From Microbacteriaceae bacterium PS02067 (GTDB lineage: Bacteria > Actinomycetota > Actinomycetes > Actinomycetales > Microbacteriaceae), in contig JASCPG010000031.1 of the NCBI GenBank assembly GCA_029960085.1, positions 1 through 36,391 on the forward strand: DNA of 36,391 nucleotides, in the 5' to 3' direction. The notes beneath the pieces were generated by a model. It made no database searches. It had not been told where the DNA came from and was given only the letters and a program-made list of their open reading frames with translations. Of the stretch, positions 18,848 to 27,737 are shown piece after piece (the stretch's first letter is position 1; each line of letters begins with the position of its first letter). The position numbers were made by a program, and so were the translations under genes.

Positions 18848-19471
18848 ATGAAGGATCCCGTCAGCCGTCTCACCCCCCTCGGAGTCATGGTCCTCGCGCT
18901 GCTGCGCGAGGACGACATGCACCCCTACGAGATGATCCGGCTGATGCGCCATCGCCACGACGACCGCATCGTCACGATCACGAACGGCACGATGTACCAC
19001 ACCGTCGCCCGCCTCCAGCAGCAGGGGCTGCTCGCCGAGGTCGGCGTCGACCGCGAGGGGAACCGGCCCGAGCGCACCACCTACGCGCTGACGGATGCCG
19101 GCAATGCGGCTGTCGTCGAATGGGTGCGCCGAGAACTCCCCGCCATCGAACGCCCGGCGCAGTTCCGCATCGCCCTCGCCGAGTCGCACAACCTCCCGCG
19201 CGAAGAGGCGATCGCCCTGCTCACCACCCGACGGGAAGCACTGGAGAGATCGCGGGACCTGCACCGCGACGGGAGGGACAAGGCTCTCGACAAGGGCGTT
19301 CCCGACGTGTATCTCATCGAGGTGGAGCGCGAGGGCGTCCTGCTCGAAGCCGAACTCGCGTGGCTCGACGGACTGCTCCTCCGCATCGCCCGACCCGACT
19401 ACCCCTGGAATGACGCGAACGCCATTCCGACCGACCGCTACCTGGCTCAAAGAGAGGCCGCCCGGCAATGA
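18848..19471 (+). CDS. PadR-family transcriptional regulator (long, Vir C-terminal type)
   Basis: 207 residues. The N-terminal winged helix (about 8-85) reads LTPLGVMVLALLREDDMHPYEMIRLM, then TNGTMYHTVARLQQQGLL, the recognition helix, and a wing with RTTYALTDAG. The C-terminal half (about 95-200) is the helical dimerisation region of AphA/Vir-type PadR proteins. The start is ATG 18848, with GGAG 5 nt upstream. The stop overlaps the start of the efflux-pump gene (ATGA). It probably represses itself and the pump through the 18815-18830 dyad and is released by a toxic compound the pump exports; the ligand is unknown. Confidence 0.88.
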   Translation: MKDPVSRLTPLGVMVLALLREDDMHPYEMIRLMRHRHDDRIVTITNGTMYHTVARLQQQGLLAEVGVDREGNRPERTTYALTDAGNAAVVEWVRRELPAIERPAQFRIALAESHNLPREEAIALLTTRREALERSRDLHRDGRDKALDKGVPDVYLIEVEREGVLLEAELAWLDGLLLRIARPDYPWNDANAIPTDRYLAQREAARQ

Positions 19472-20976
19472 CCGACAACACTCCCGCAGCGCGTGCCGAG
19501 GCGCACGCATCGCCCGCTCACCACCCCGATCAGACCGGGCGCAGCCCGTGGCCCGCGCTCTGGGCCCTCGTCATCGGGTTCTTCATGATCCTCGTCGACA
19601 CGACCATCGTGTCGGTCGCGAACCCTGCCATCAAGGCGGCACTCGACCCCACCACCAACAACCTCGACAACGTCGTGTGGGTCACCTCCGCCTACCTCCT
19701 CGCCTATGCCGTGCCGCTGCTCATCACGGGCAGGCTCGGCGACCGGTTCGGCCCGCGGCGGATCTACCTCGTCGGGCTCGCGATCTTTACCCTGGCATCC
19801 CTCGGCTGCGGTCTGTCGTCGAGCCTCGGCATGCTCATCGCGTTCCGCGCGGTGCAGGGCGTCGGGGCATCCCTCATGACGCCGCAGACGATGGCCGTCA
19901 TCACCCGCACCTTCCCCGCCACCCAGCGCGGCGCGGCGATGGGCCTGTGGGGTGCGACGGCCGGTGTCGCGACGCTCGTCGGGCCGCTCGCCGGAGGCCT
20001 CCTCGTCGACGGGTTCGGGTGGGAGTGGATCTTCTTCGTGAACCTCCCCGTCGGCGTGATCGGATTCGTGCTCGCGTGGATCCTCGTGCCCGACCTCGAG
20101 ACGCACCCGCACCGCTTCGACATGGTCGGCGTGTTCCTCTCCGCGATCGCGCTGTTCCTGATCGTCTTCGGTCTGCAGGAGGGGGAGCACTTCGACTGGG
20201 CGCCGTGGGTCTGGGTGATGATCGCAGGCGGCATCGTCATGATGGCGCTGTTCATCTGGCAGCAGGCGCGGACCAAGAGCGAGCCGCTCGTGCCGCTCGC
20301 GCTGTTCCGTGACCGTAACTTCTCGGTGGCGAACATCGGCATCGCGACCGTCGGGTTCACCGTGACCGCGATGTCGCTGCCCATGATGTTCTTCTACCAG
20401 TTGGCGCGCGGTCTGTCGCCGACGGACTCCGCGCTGCTCCTCATCCCGATGGCGGTGCTCTCGGGTGTCCTCGCGCCGATCGCGGGACGTGTCCTCGACC
20501 GGGTCGACCCCCGTCTGCTCCTCGTGCCGGGGCTGCTGCTGACGGCGATCGCGCTGTTCTGGTACGCGGCGCTCATGAACCCGGACACCCCGATCTGGGT
20601 GTTCCTGCTGCCCTCGGCGCTCATGGGCATCGGCCAGGCCGGCATGTGGGGGCCGCTCGCGACCACCGCGACCCGGAACCTCCAGCCGCGGCAGGCGGGC
20701 GCCGGCGCGGGCATCTACAACACGACGCGCACGATCGGGTCGGTGCTCGGCTCGGCCGCGATCGCCGCGTTCATGCAGAACCGTCTGGAGGCGAACCTCC
20801 CGGGCGCGTCCGACGCGGGTGGGGACTTCGGCGCGGGGAAGCTCCCCGACTTCGTCGTCGGCGGGTTCTCGGATGCCATGGCGCAGTCGACGCTGCTGCC
20901 TGCCGCCGTCCTCCTGATCGGCGTCGTGGCGGTGCTGTTCATGCAGCGCCCCGCCCACCTCGAGTCACGCCGCTGA
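19468..20976 (+). CDS. MFS drug efflux transporter, DHA2 (EmrB/QacA) family
   Basis: 502 residues, 14 predicted membrane segments. Family motifs are seen: DTTIVSVANPAIKAAL in the first helix (motif D1), LGDRFGPRRIYLVG in loop 2-3 (motif A), and the long GATAGVATLVGPLAGGLLVD antiporter motif C region. It should export drugs or metabolites using the proton gradient. The start is ATG 19468, overlapping the PadR stop by 4 bp, so expression is coupled to the repressor. It ends before the repeat-rich spacer and is convergent with purD. Confidence 0.9.
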   Translation: MTDNTPAARAEAHASPAHHPDQTGRSPWPALWALVIGFFMILVDTTIVSVANPAIKAALDPTTNNLDNVVWVTSAYLLAYAVPLLITGRLGDRFGPRRIYLVGLAIFTLASLGCGLSSSLGMLIAFRAVQGVGASLMTPQTMAVITRTFPATQRGAAMGLWGATAGVATLVGPLAGGLLVDGFGWEWIFFVNLPVGVIGFVLAWILVPDLETHPHRFDMVGVFLSAIALFLIVFGLQEGEHFDWAPWVWVMIAGGIVMMALFIWQQARTKSEPLVPLALFRDRNFSVANIGIATVGFTVTAMSLPMMFFYQLARGLSPTDSALLLIPMAVLSGVLAPIAGRVLDRVDPRLLLVPGLLLTAIALFWYAALMNPDTPIWVFLLPSALMGIGQAGMWGPLATTATRNLQPRQAGAGAGIYNTTRTIGSVLGSAAIAAFMQNRLEANLPGASDAGGDFGAGKLPDFVVGGFSDAMAQSTLLPAAVLLIGVVAVLFMQRPAHLESRR

Positions 20977-21315
20977 CACCCCCGGCGTGGGCGCGCCTGG
21001 CGCCCGCGCCGGGGTGCCGAGACCCGCTCCCGGCGCCGAGACCCGCTCCGGACGCCGAGACCCCGTGTCCAGTTCACGGGTCTCGGCGGGTAGGACGGGT
21101 CTCGCCGGGGTCGGCTCGGCGGGAGGGACCCCCGGGGTCAGTCGGCGGCGGCGCGGGCCGCGATGTCTGTGCGGTAGCCCTCGAGGGAGATCTGCTCGAG
21201 ACCCGCTCCGGGCGCCGAGACCCGGTGTCCCGTTGACGGGTCTCGGCAGGCAGGATGGGTCTCGGCGGGCGGGATGAGTCTCGGTGGGGTCGGGTCGGCG
21301 GGAGGGGCCCCGGGG
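20977..21315. repeat. Repeat-rich spacer with GAGACCCG/CGGGTCTC units and a duplicated purD tail
   Basis: No gene of its own. It has at least eight copies of GAGACCC or its complement. Two inverted pairs could fold: 21054-21063 with 21078-21087, and 21214-21224 with 21237-21247 (11-bp perfect stem, 12-nt loop). Between convergent genes these may terminate both mRNAs. The spacer is an imperfect tandem repeat of about 160-178 bp. 21131-21177 is identical to 21309-21355, so it carries a second copy of the purD 3' end, stop codon included (21138-21140). Confidence 0.75.
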
Positions 21316-22590
21316 TCAGTCGGCGGCGGCGCGGGCCGCGATGTCTGTGCGGTAGTGCGAACCCTCGAGAGCGATGTGCCGCACGGCCGCGTAGGCGCGG
21401 ACGCGGGCGACCGTGAAGGACGTCCCCGTCGCGACGACGTTGATCACGCGCCCGCCCGTCGCGATGAGGCCGCGCTCGCTCTCGGCCGTGGCCGCGTGAG
21501 CGAGGTGGATGCCGGGGATGCCCGCGGCATCCACCAGCCCCGTGATCGGCCGCCCGACGTGTGGGGATTCGGGGTACCCCTCGCTCGCGAGCACGACGGT
21601 GATGGCGGCCGTGTCGGCGAAGGTCGGCGCGGGCTCGTCCTCGAGGAAGCCGCCCGCCGCGGCGAGCAGCAGCCGCGACAGCGGACTCGTCATGCGGGCG
21701 AGGACCACCTGCGTCTCCGGGTCGCCGAAGCGTGCGTTGAACTCGATGACCTTGATGCCCTGGTCGGTGACGATGAGGCCGGCGTAGAGCAGTCCGATGA
21801 AGGGGGTGCCCTCGGCATCCAGCTCTCGGATGACGGGCTCCGCGACGGTGCGCGTCACCTCGTCGACGAACGCCTGCTCGCTGCCGAAGCGCTCGGCGAG
21901 CCAGGGGAGCGGGGAGTAGGCGCCCATGCCGCCGGTGTTCGGGCCCGCGTCGCCGTCGTACGCGCGCTTGAAGTCCTGGGCGGGGGCGAGCGGGCGCACC
22001 GTGTCGCCGTCGCTGACGAAGAAGAGCGACACCTCCGGGCCGGAGAGGAACTCCTCGACGAGCACGGGCCCGGTCGGCAGATAAGTGTCGGCGTGGTCGA
22101 GCGCCGCGGCGCGGTCGTCGGTGACGACGACACCCTTGCCGGCGGCGAGGCCATCGGCCTTGACGACGTACGTCGCGCCGTACTCGTCGAGAGCCGCCTC
22201 GACCTCGGCGCGGGTCGTGGCGCGGGTGGCGCGGCCGGTGGGGACGCCCGCGGCATCCATGATCCGCTTCGCGAACGCCTTGGATCCCTCGAGCTGCGCG
22301 GCCGCCCGGCCCGGACCGAACACCGGGATGCCGCGCTCGCGCAGAGCGTCGGCGACCCCTGCGACCAGTGGCGCCTCGGGACCGATGATCACGAGGTCGA
22401 TGTTCTCGTCGTTGGCGTAGTCCGTGACGGCCGTCGGGTCGTTCGGGTCGAGGCCGGCCGCGATCGCGGCATCCGCGGCGATGCCCGCGTTTCCGGGGGC
22501 GGCGAACAGCTCGTGTCCGGCATCCTCGCCCTTCAGGGCCAGCAGGATGGCGTGCTCGCGGGCACCGGAACCGAGGACGAGAATGCGCAC
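21316..22590 (-). CDS. purD: Phosphoribosylamine-glycine ligase (GARS)
   Basis: 424 residues, an ATP-grasp ligase that joins glycine to phosphoribosylamine in step 2 of purine synthesis. It starts [14 protein letters not shown], has the [14 protein letters not shown]-grasp loop, [11 protein letters not shown], and the GARS signature RFGDPETQ. The C-terminal domain is complete, ending in [12 protein letters not shown]. Stand-alone (no PurM or PurN fusion), as usual in actinobacteria. The start is GTG 22590, with TAGGCT 6 nt upstream, so the mRNA is probably leaderless. A diverged second copy of its last codons lies 178 bp downstream. Confidence 0.97.
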   Translation of the reverse strand: MRILVLGSGAREHAILLALKGEDAGHELFAAPGNAGIAADAAIAAGLDPNDPTAVTDYANDENIDLVIIGPEAPLVAGVADALRERGIPVFGPGRAAAQLEGSKAFAKRIMDAAGVPTGRATRATTRAEVEAALDEYGATYVVKADGLAAGKGVVVTDDRAAALDHADTYLPTGPVLVEEFLSGPEVSLFFVSDGDTVRPLAPAQDFKRAYDGDAGPNTGGMGAYSPLPWLAERFGSEQAFVDEVTRTVAEPVIRELDAEGTPFIGLLYAGLIVTDQGIKVIEFNARFGDPETQVVLARMTSPLSRLLLAAAGGFLEDEPAPTFADTAAITVVLASEGYPESPHVGRPITGLVDAAGIPGIHLAHAATAESERGLIATGGRVINVVATGTSFTVARVRAYAAVRHIALEGSHYRTDIAARAAAD

Positions 22591-22596
22591 GCGCCC

Positions 22597-22602
22597 AGCC
22601 TA
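22597..22602 (-). promoter_or_regulatory. Leaderless -10 of purD
   Basis: TAGGCT on the minus strand, 6 nt before GTG 22590. The same hexamer precedes purM (29036) and the CynX-like gene (31669). Confidence 0.55.
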
Positions 22603-22777
22603 CCCAGCACACCCGCGCCCGCCCGGCTGGGGACGGTCGTCGGCTGCGGCGAGCCGGGAGTCTCCCGCCCGCCGCGAACCGTGCTCAGTCTCGGCGGCGC
22701 GGGCACGTGGACGTGGCCCCGGAATCCCGCGGCCGGGTCTGTATGCCCGGCACGGGGAGACTGAATACGGAACGGGC

Positions 22778-22783
22778 TAGCGT
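22778..22783 (+). promoter_or_regulatory. -10 of the sterol-carrier-like gene
   Basis: TAGCGT, 6 nt (GGAGGG) before ATG 22790. The spacer looks like a Shine-Dalgarno but would sit at or before the transcription start if this -10 is used. The 199-bp gap to divergent purD shows nothing else convincing. Confidence 0.4.
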
Positions 22784-22789
22784 GGAGGG

Positions 22790-23146
22790 ATGGTGCGCAG
22801 AATCTCGACCGAGGAAGGGCGAACCGCCCTGGCTGCGGTTGCCGCGGCGGGCGGGGCGGCCCGGGCCGAGCACGCGACGGCCGTGCGATACCTGTTGCAG
22901 CTGCTGGCCGAGAAGGCTCCCGGCAACACCGTCGAGGTGCGCGTGCCGCCGTTCGGGGCCGTGCAGGTCGTGGAGGGGCCGCGGCACACGCGCGGCACCC
23001 CGCCGAACGTCGTCGAGACGGATGCCGCGACGTGGATCGCCCTGGCGATCGGCGCGGAGTCGTGGTCGGATGCCTCCGCCGCCGGTCGGATCTCGGCGTC
23101 CGGCACGCGCGCCGACATCTCGGCGCTGCTTCCGCTCCGGCCCTGA
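22790..23146 (+). CDS. Sterol-carrier-like family protein
   Basis: 118 residues, small alpha/beta protein. It matches the actinobacterial sterol carrier family proteins commonly found near purine genes: a helical N terminus (RTALAAVAAAGGAARAEHATAVRYLLQLLAEKAPGNTVEVRVPPFGAVQVVEGP shows this pattern in pieces around residues 11-64), RGTPPNVVETDAATWIALAIG, and SASGTRADISALLPL at the end. The name reflects a weak SCP2-like fold; no lipid or sterol binding is proven. Divergent from purD. The start is ATG 22790. Confidence 0.7.
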   Translation: MVRRISTEEGRTALAAVAAAGGAARAEHATAVRYLLQLLAEKAPGNTVEVRVPPFGAVQVVEGPRHTRGTPPNVVETDAATWIALAIGAESWSDASAAGRISASGTRADISALLPLRP

Positions 23147-23217
23147 CCCGCAACACTCGCGAGCTGCGGGGCCCGGTCGCTCCGCAGCACGACGCACGTG
23201 CCTGGCCCCGCGTGCCC

Positions 23218-24141
23218 CTACACCGTGACGACGATCTTCCCGCGGGTGTGGCCCTCCTCGAGGGCGGCGTAGGCCGCCGCCGCCTCGTCGAGCGGGTAGG
23301 TGGCGGCGATCTCGACGTGCAGGTCGCCGCTCGCCACGAGACCGGCGAGTTCGGCCAGCTGCGTCGCGTCGGGGCGCACCCAGATCGAGTGTCCGCCGAA
23401 CTCGGTGCGGGCGCGCTGGTCCGCGATCGAGACGACCGCACCGCCGGGTGCGAGAAGCTCGGATGCCGAGTCGAGCGACGACCCGCCGGCGAAGTCGACG
23501 ATCGCGTCGAACCCGCCCGGGACGAGCTCGCGCGCCGCCGCGACGAGCCCCTCACCGTACGCGAGCGGTTCCGCGCCGAGCGAGCGGAGGTAGTCGTGGT
23601 TTCGCGGCGACGCCGTGCCGACCACGTGCGCACCGCGGAGCTTCGCAAGCTGCACTCCGAACGACCCGACGCCACCGGCGGCACCGTGGATCAGGATGGT
23701 CTGCCCGGACCGCACCCCCGCGCGCTCCAGCGACTGCAGGGCGGTGAGCCCCGTCAAGGGCAGGGCGGCGGCCTGCTCGAAGGACACGCCCTCGGGCTTG
23801 TGCGCCGCGGTGCGCACGGGGACCGGCATGAATTCCGCGAGTGATCCGTGCTGCACGACGTCCGCCCGCGCGTAGGCGACCACCGCGTCGCCGACGGCGA
23901 ACTCGGGGGTGTCGAGCCCGACCCGCTCGACGATGCCCGCGACGTCCCACCCGGGCACGGCCGGCAGCTGTGTGTCGATGACGCCCCGCAGATACCCCTC
24001 GCGGATCTTGTAGTCGACGGGGTTGAGGCCCGCCGCCACCACCCGCACGACGAGCGTGTCGGGCCCGGGGTGCGGGAGCTCTCGCTCAGCGATGCGGAAC
24101 CGGTCGTTGCCGCCGAACTCGGCGTATTCGAGTGCCTTCAT
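23218..24141 (-). CDS. NADP-dependent quinone oxidoreductase-like protein (MDR superfamily)
   Basis: 307 residues. GroES-like N-terminal domain (MKALEYAEFGG, then VVAAGLNPVDYKIREG and PGWDVAGIVERVG) and a Rossmann domain with HGAAGGVGSFGVQLAK. The Cys ligands of zinc alcohol dehydrogenases are absent, so this is the zinc-free zeta-crystallin/quinone reductase type, a soluble NADPH-dependent reductase of quinones or enones. The frame is open to 24330, but the family start is MKALEY at 24141, with the weaker -10-like TTGTCT 6 nt upstream. Substrate not known. It is divergent from the small membrane protein gene. Confidence 0.85.
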   Translation of the reverse strand: MKALEYAEFGGNDRFRIAERELPHPGPDTLVVRVVAAGLNPVDYKIREGYLRGVIDTQLPAVPGWDVAGIVERVGLDTPEFAVGDAVVAYARADVVQHGSLAEFMPVPVRTAAHKPEGVSFEQAAALPLTGLTALQSLERAGVRSGQTILIHGAAGGVGSFGVQLAKLRGAHVVGTASPRNHDYLRSLGAEPLAYGEGLVAAARELVPGGFDAIVDFAGGSSLDSASELLAPGGAVVSIADQRARTEFGGHSIWVRPDATQLAELAGLVASGDLHVEIAATYPLDEAAAAYAALEEGHTRGKIVVTV

Positions 24142-24280
24142 GCGACGAGACAACCCCGCGTCCATGGCATCCATTCCGCGCTGCGCGGATTCGTCGACCG
24201 CCCGGTGCCACGCACCACGCGCGGTCAGCGCCGCGGCACGATCAGCGGCGCCTCGGACCCCGTGCCGTGCCGCGGGGTGG

Positions 24281-24286
24281 GACAAT
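24281..24286 (+). promoter_or_regulatory. -10 of the small membrane protein gene
   Basis: GACAAT in a GGGACAATGG context, 6 nt (GGAGGG) before ATG 24293. The same context precedes the ParA-like gene at 4710. Confidence 0.4.
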
Positions 24287-24292
24287 GGAGGG

Positions 24293-24619
24293 ATGAGCGA
24301 GCCCGCCGAACCCCGCACGGAGCACCGCATCGAAACGGCGACCGTGCGCCGGAGCCCCCGCTACGCGATCTTCTTCGCGGCGGGTGCGGCCGTCGGCATC
24401 CTCGTCGCGCTCATCCTCACGTTCGCGTTCGACGGCACGGCGCAGAAGAGCCCCACGACCGACGTCATGTATTCGGCATCGCAGGTGTTCGGATTCCTGT
24501 GCCTCGTGTGCATCCCGGTCGGGATGGCGCTCGCCGGCGGCCTCGCCCTGCTGCTGGATCGCCGCCTGGCCCGGCGCACGCACGACGTGCGCATCGACCA
24601 CGAGCGGACCGAGGCCTGA
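24293..24619 (+). CDS. Small two-helix membrane protein of unknown function
   Basis: 108 residues. A charged N terminus, a membrane segment at about 24-46 (YAIFFAAGAAVGILVALILTF), a short loop, a second segment at about 64-88, and a basic/acidic tail. Both termini should be cytoplasmic by the positive-inside rule. I do not recognise a named family. The start is ATG 24293. A very short gap, 53 bp, separates it from the convergent next gene. Confidence 0.7.
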   Translation: MSEPAEPRTEHRIETATVRRSPRYAIFFAAGAAVGILVALILTFAFDGTAQKSPTTDVMYSASQVFGFLCLVCIPVGMALAGGLALLLDRRLARRTHDVRIDHERTEA

Positions 24620-24672
24620 CGCGCATCGCCTGAACGCGGGTCCCGACAGCCGAGCCGCCGGGCGCGGCGCCC

Positions 24673-25287
24673 TCAGGCGATATCGGCGATGATCGGGGCG
24701 ATCGCGGTGTCGAAGGCGACGACGTCTCCGCGCAGGCCATCGGTCACCGCGACCGTGAGCGCGCCTATCCACCACACGCCCCGCTGCGTCAGCGGCAGCA
24801 CCTGGACGTTCAGCTCGAACGAGTGCGCCCGGCGCCCCGCGGCGCGCTCGTGCTGCGCGATCGCGCTCGCGTACGCGCGATACGACGACCCGCCCGAGCG
24901 GGCGTCCGCGGAGACGCGGTCGCTGTACCGCCGGGCCTCGGCTTCGGCGTAGGCGATCGCCGCGTCGGCGAACGGAGCGATCGCGGCGCGCAGCTCTTCT
25001 GCGCCTTCGGTGGGCAACGCGACGAACGTCGCGAAGTCGTCGACGAGCTCGAGCGGAACGGGTGAGGTGTGCGCCTGCGGCTCGACCGTCATGTCCCAGT
25101 ACGCGCGCCACTGACGCTCGAGCGCCGCCGTGTCGGTGAACTCCTCGGCCGCCGCCGACGTGACGCCTCGCAGCTGCGGCAGCTCCTCCGGATAGCGGAT
25201 ACCGAGCGACTGGCGCAGGTACAGCGCGACGAGCACGGGGATGCCTGCGTCCTCGCGAACGACCCACTCCGGTGCTTCCGCTGCCAT
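24673..25287 (-). CDS. Conserved-looking hypothetical protein
   Basis: 204 residues, soluble, no signal peptide or membrane segment. It is acidic with many Ala and Trp; WRAYWDMTVEPQAHTSP near residue 61 and LPLTQRGVWWIGALTVAV near residue 165 are the most distinctive parts. I do not recognise a family. The coding frame has normal codon use and a clean start: ATG 25287 with TAGGAT 6 nt upstream. It is convergent with the small membrane protein and divergent from the GH127 gene. Confidence 0.65.
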   Translation of the reverse strand: MAAEAPEWVVREDAGIPVLVALYLRQSLGIRYPEELPQLRGVTSAAAEEFTDTAALERQWRAYWDMTVEPQAHTSPVPLELVDDFATFVALPTEGAEELRAAIAPFADAAIAYAEAEARRYSDRVSADARSGGSSYRAYASAIAQHERAAGRRAHSFELNVQVLPLTQRGVWWIGALTVAVTDGLRGDVVAFDTAIAPIIADIA

Positions 25288-25293
25288 GCGGCC

Positions 25294-25299
25294 ATCCTA
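25294..25299 (-). promoter_or_regulatory. Leaderless -10 of the 204-residue hypothetical gene
   Basis: TAGGAT on the minus strand, 6 nt before ATG 25287. Confidence 0.5.
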
Positions 25300-25365
25300 G
25301 AGAACGGCGTGCATCCGCAGGCGGGATGGTTTATTGCGCAACACTGCGCTCTGGTGTGCGGGTCC

Positions 25366-25380
25366 CTGCGATGATCGCAG
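25366..25380 (+). promoter_or_regulatory. Perfect dyad upstream of the GH127 gene
   Basis: CTGCGAT-g-ATCGCAG, 7-bp perfect arms, 63 bp upstream of ATG 25444. It fits an operator for a sugar-responsive LacI or GntR repressor encoded elsewhere. It does not match the CebR box. The gap also has the palindrome TTGCGCAA (25334-25341) and a locally lower G/C content. Confidence 0.5.
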
Positions 25381-25443
25381 TCGAGGAGCGCCGACGACGA
25401 GCTGCCAGACCATGGCCGACGGTGCCCCGGAAGATGCTCTCAC

Positions 25444-27674
25444 ATGCGATTCTCCACGAACGTCGAACTCCTCGATGGGCCGTTCCTTCACGCTCAGGAC
25501 CTCAATCTCGAGGCCCTCCGAGCCCTCGACGCCGATCGACTGCTCGCGCCGTTCCTCCGTGAGGCGGGGCTGCCGCCCGTCGCGGAGACGTACGGCGATT
25601 GGGAGAGCCGCGGTCTCGACGGGCACACGGCAGGCCACTACCTGTCGGCGTCCGCCCACGCCGTGACGATGGCGGGCGCGACCGACCTCGTGCCGGTGCT
25701 CGATCACATGGTCGCCGAGCTCGCCCGTGCGCAGCGGCACCTCGGGACGGGCTACGTCGGGGGCATCCCCCGCTCGGCCGACCTCTGGGACGAGGTCGCG
25801 ACAGGCATCCGCCCCGACACGTTCCGTCGCGCGCACTGGGCGCCCTGGTACAACCTGCACAAGATCTACGCGGGGCTGATCGACGCGCACCGCCTCGCCG
25901 GCACGCCGGGCGCCCTCGACGTGGTCCTCGGCCTCGCCGAGTGGTGGGAGGGTCTCGCCGCCGGAATCGACGACGACGCGTTCGAGCTCATGCTCGAGAC
26001 GGAGTTCGGCGGCATGAGCGAGGCCTACGCCGACCTGTACGCCCTGACGGGCGACGAGCGTCACCTCGCGATGGCGCACCGCTTCGCCCACCGCGCCGTC
26101 GCCGAGCCGCTCGCCGCCGGTCGCGACGAGCTCACGGGTCTGCACGCCAACACGCAGATCCCGAAGCTCGTCGGCCTCGCCCGCATCGCCGAGGTATCGG
26201 GTGACGATCGCAGCGCCCGCGCGGCGGAGAACTTCTGGGACATCGTGACGACCCGCCGAAGCGTGTCGATCGGGGGCAACAGCGTCTCGGAGCATTTCCA
26301 CGACACCGACGACTTCACTCCCATGGTCGAGCACCGCGAGGGCCCGGAGACGTGCAACACCTACAACATGGTGAAGCTCTCTCGCCTGCTGTTCGAGCGC
26401 TCTGGCGACCCCGCCTACCTCGATGAGATCGAGCGCGCCGAGTTCAACCACCTGCTCTCTTCGATCCACCCCGAGCACGGCGGGCTCGTCTACTTCTCCT
26501 CGATGCGGCCCGCGCACTACCGGATCTACTCGCGCCCCGGCGTGCACTTCTGGTGCTGCGTCGGCACCGGCATGGAGACCCACGCGATCCACGGCCGCTC
26601 CGTCTTCGTCGAGGACGAGACGGGTGTCGGCGTCGTGCTCTACGTGCCGGCCCGGCTGACGGCGCCCGCCTTCGGTCTGGTCCTCACGCAGCACGCCGAC
26701 CTGCCGGCATCGGGCGCTGTGCGGCTGGATGTCTCACTGGAGGCGCCGCGGCGGTTCGCGCTGCGCCTGCGGGTGCCCGCGTGGGCCTCCGCGGACATCG
26801 ACGTGCGCATAGACGGCGAAAGCGTCGCCGCGGTCGCACAGGACGGATTCCTCGTGATCGACCGCGAGTGGCAGGGCGGCGAGCAGGTCGAACTGGATCT
26901 GCCGCTCGCCGTCCGGACCGAGCGCCTGCCCGACGGGTCGGCGTGGGAGTCGGTGCTCGTCGGCCCGAGCGTCATGGCGCTTCGCGGGGATTCGGTGGAT
27001 GCCATCGCCGATGACTCTCCGTCGAGTCACATCGCCCGTGGCGCGCTCGCGCCGCTCGCCGGCACGCCGCTCAAGACGCCGGGGGCGCCCTCGACGCTCG
27101 AACCGGGCCCCGTCGTCGTGATCGAGACGGACCAGGGCGCCCTTCGTCTCGAGCCGTATGCGGCCCTGCACGACGTGCGGACGACGGTGTATTTCCCGCT
27201 CGCCCTGCCCGATGCGGCGGCGCGCCATGCCGCGCTCGCGGCGCGCGACGACGTCTTGCTGACGGTCGACGGGCGGACGATCGACCGCGTCGCGTTCGGC
27301 GAGCAGCAGTCCGAGGCGGATCACGGACTCGACGAGCAGGGCGGTGTCGCCGGGGCATCCGGTGCGACACGGTGGCGCGCAGGGCTCCGGCTCGACGTCC
27401 GCGTCGTCGACCCGCACTTCGACGCCGGCGAGATCCGACTGCGGTGGCAGCCGGCCCCTCCGGGGCATCCGTTCCGCATCGAGGTCGACGGCGTCGAGGC
27501 CGGTCGCGTCGACGATGTCACGGCCGGCGAGGTGACGGTCGCGCTGGCCGCGACGGATGCCGCCTGGGGGTCCGACGCATCGCCATCATCTCGGACGACA
27601 GTCTCACCCCGCGCCTCACGGAACTGCGGGTCCTGCGCCGCCTCGGCGAGGAGCCGCCGGCCGCGACCGACTGA
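25444..27674 (+). CDS. GH127-type beta-L-arabinofuranosidase, frameshifted near the 3' end
   Basis: Intracellular glycoside hydrolase (DUF1680/GH127), no signal peptide. The family's cysteine-zinc site is intact: E302 and C304 in ETCNT, then C371 and C372 in WCCVGTG; C371 matches the catalytic Cys of HypBA1. E283 in VSEHF is the likely acid/base. The (alpha/alpha)6 barrel spans ~1-400, followed by beta-sandwich domains. It should remove terminal beta-L-arabinofuranose from imported arabinosides. The frame as read stays open to 27753 and ends in an Arg/Ser-rich tail that overlaps the next gene. Adding one G to the run at 27566-27570 restores a natural end, RLTELRVLRRLGEEPP, stopping at 27674. 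The start is ATG 25444; the Shine-Dalgarno (GGAAG) is distant. Either a sequencing error or a real indel; the catalytic part is unaffected. Confidence 0.87.
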
Positions 27675-27702
27675 GCGCGAGCTGATGGCGCGGTTACGAG
27701 AC
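27673..27702. repeat. Left direct repeat bounding the toxin-antitoxin pair
   Basis: GAGCGCGAGC (27673-27682), a 6-bp insert, then CGCGGTTACGAGAC (27689-27702). Both parts recur without the insert at 28516-28539. The repeat begins within the restored GH127 stop codon. Confidence 0.7.
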
Positions 27703-27707
27703 TCCCA

Positions 27708-27730
27708 TGTACGGATATTTGCCGTACACT
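27708..27730 (+). promoter_or_regulatory. Promoter and operator of the toxin-antitoxin operon
   Basis: Inverted repeat TGTACGG (27708-27714), 7-nt centre, CCGTACA (27722-27728). The right arm overlaps the -10-like TACACT (27725-27730), which is 7 nt before the antitoxin ATG. This is the expected layout for autorepression by a ribbon-helix-helix antitoxin. Confidence 0.7.
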
Positions 27731-27737
27731 TGGGTGC

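Noticed and set aside
20995..21300. The GAGACCC repeats as a CRISPR array
   Set aside because: Repeats are short, in both orientations, unevenly spaced, and no cas gene is present.
22686..22764. CAGTCTC and GAGACTG as an inverted repeat upstream of the sterol-carrier-like gene
   Set aside because: The arms are about 65 bp apart and short; likely chance.
27566..27674. Programmed ribosomal frameshifting at the GH127 G run
   Set aside because: No downstream pseudoknot or Shine-Dalgarno stimulator was seen, and both products would contain the full catalytic domain; a simple indel is more likely.
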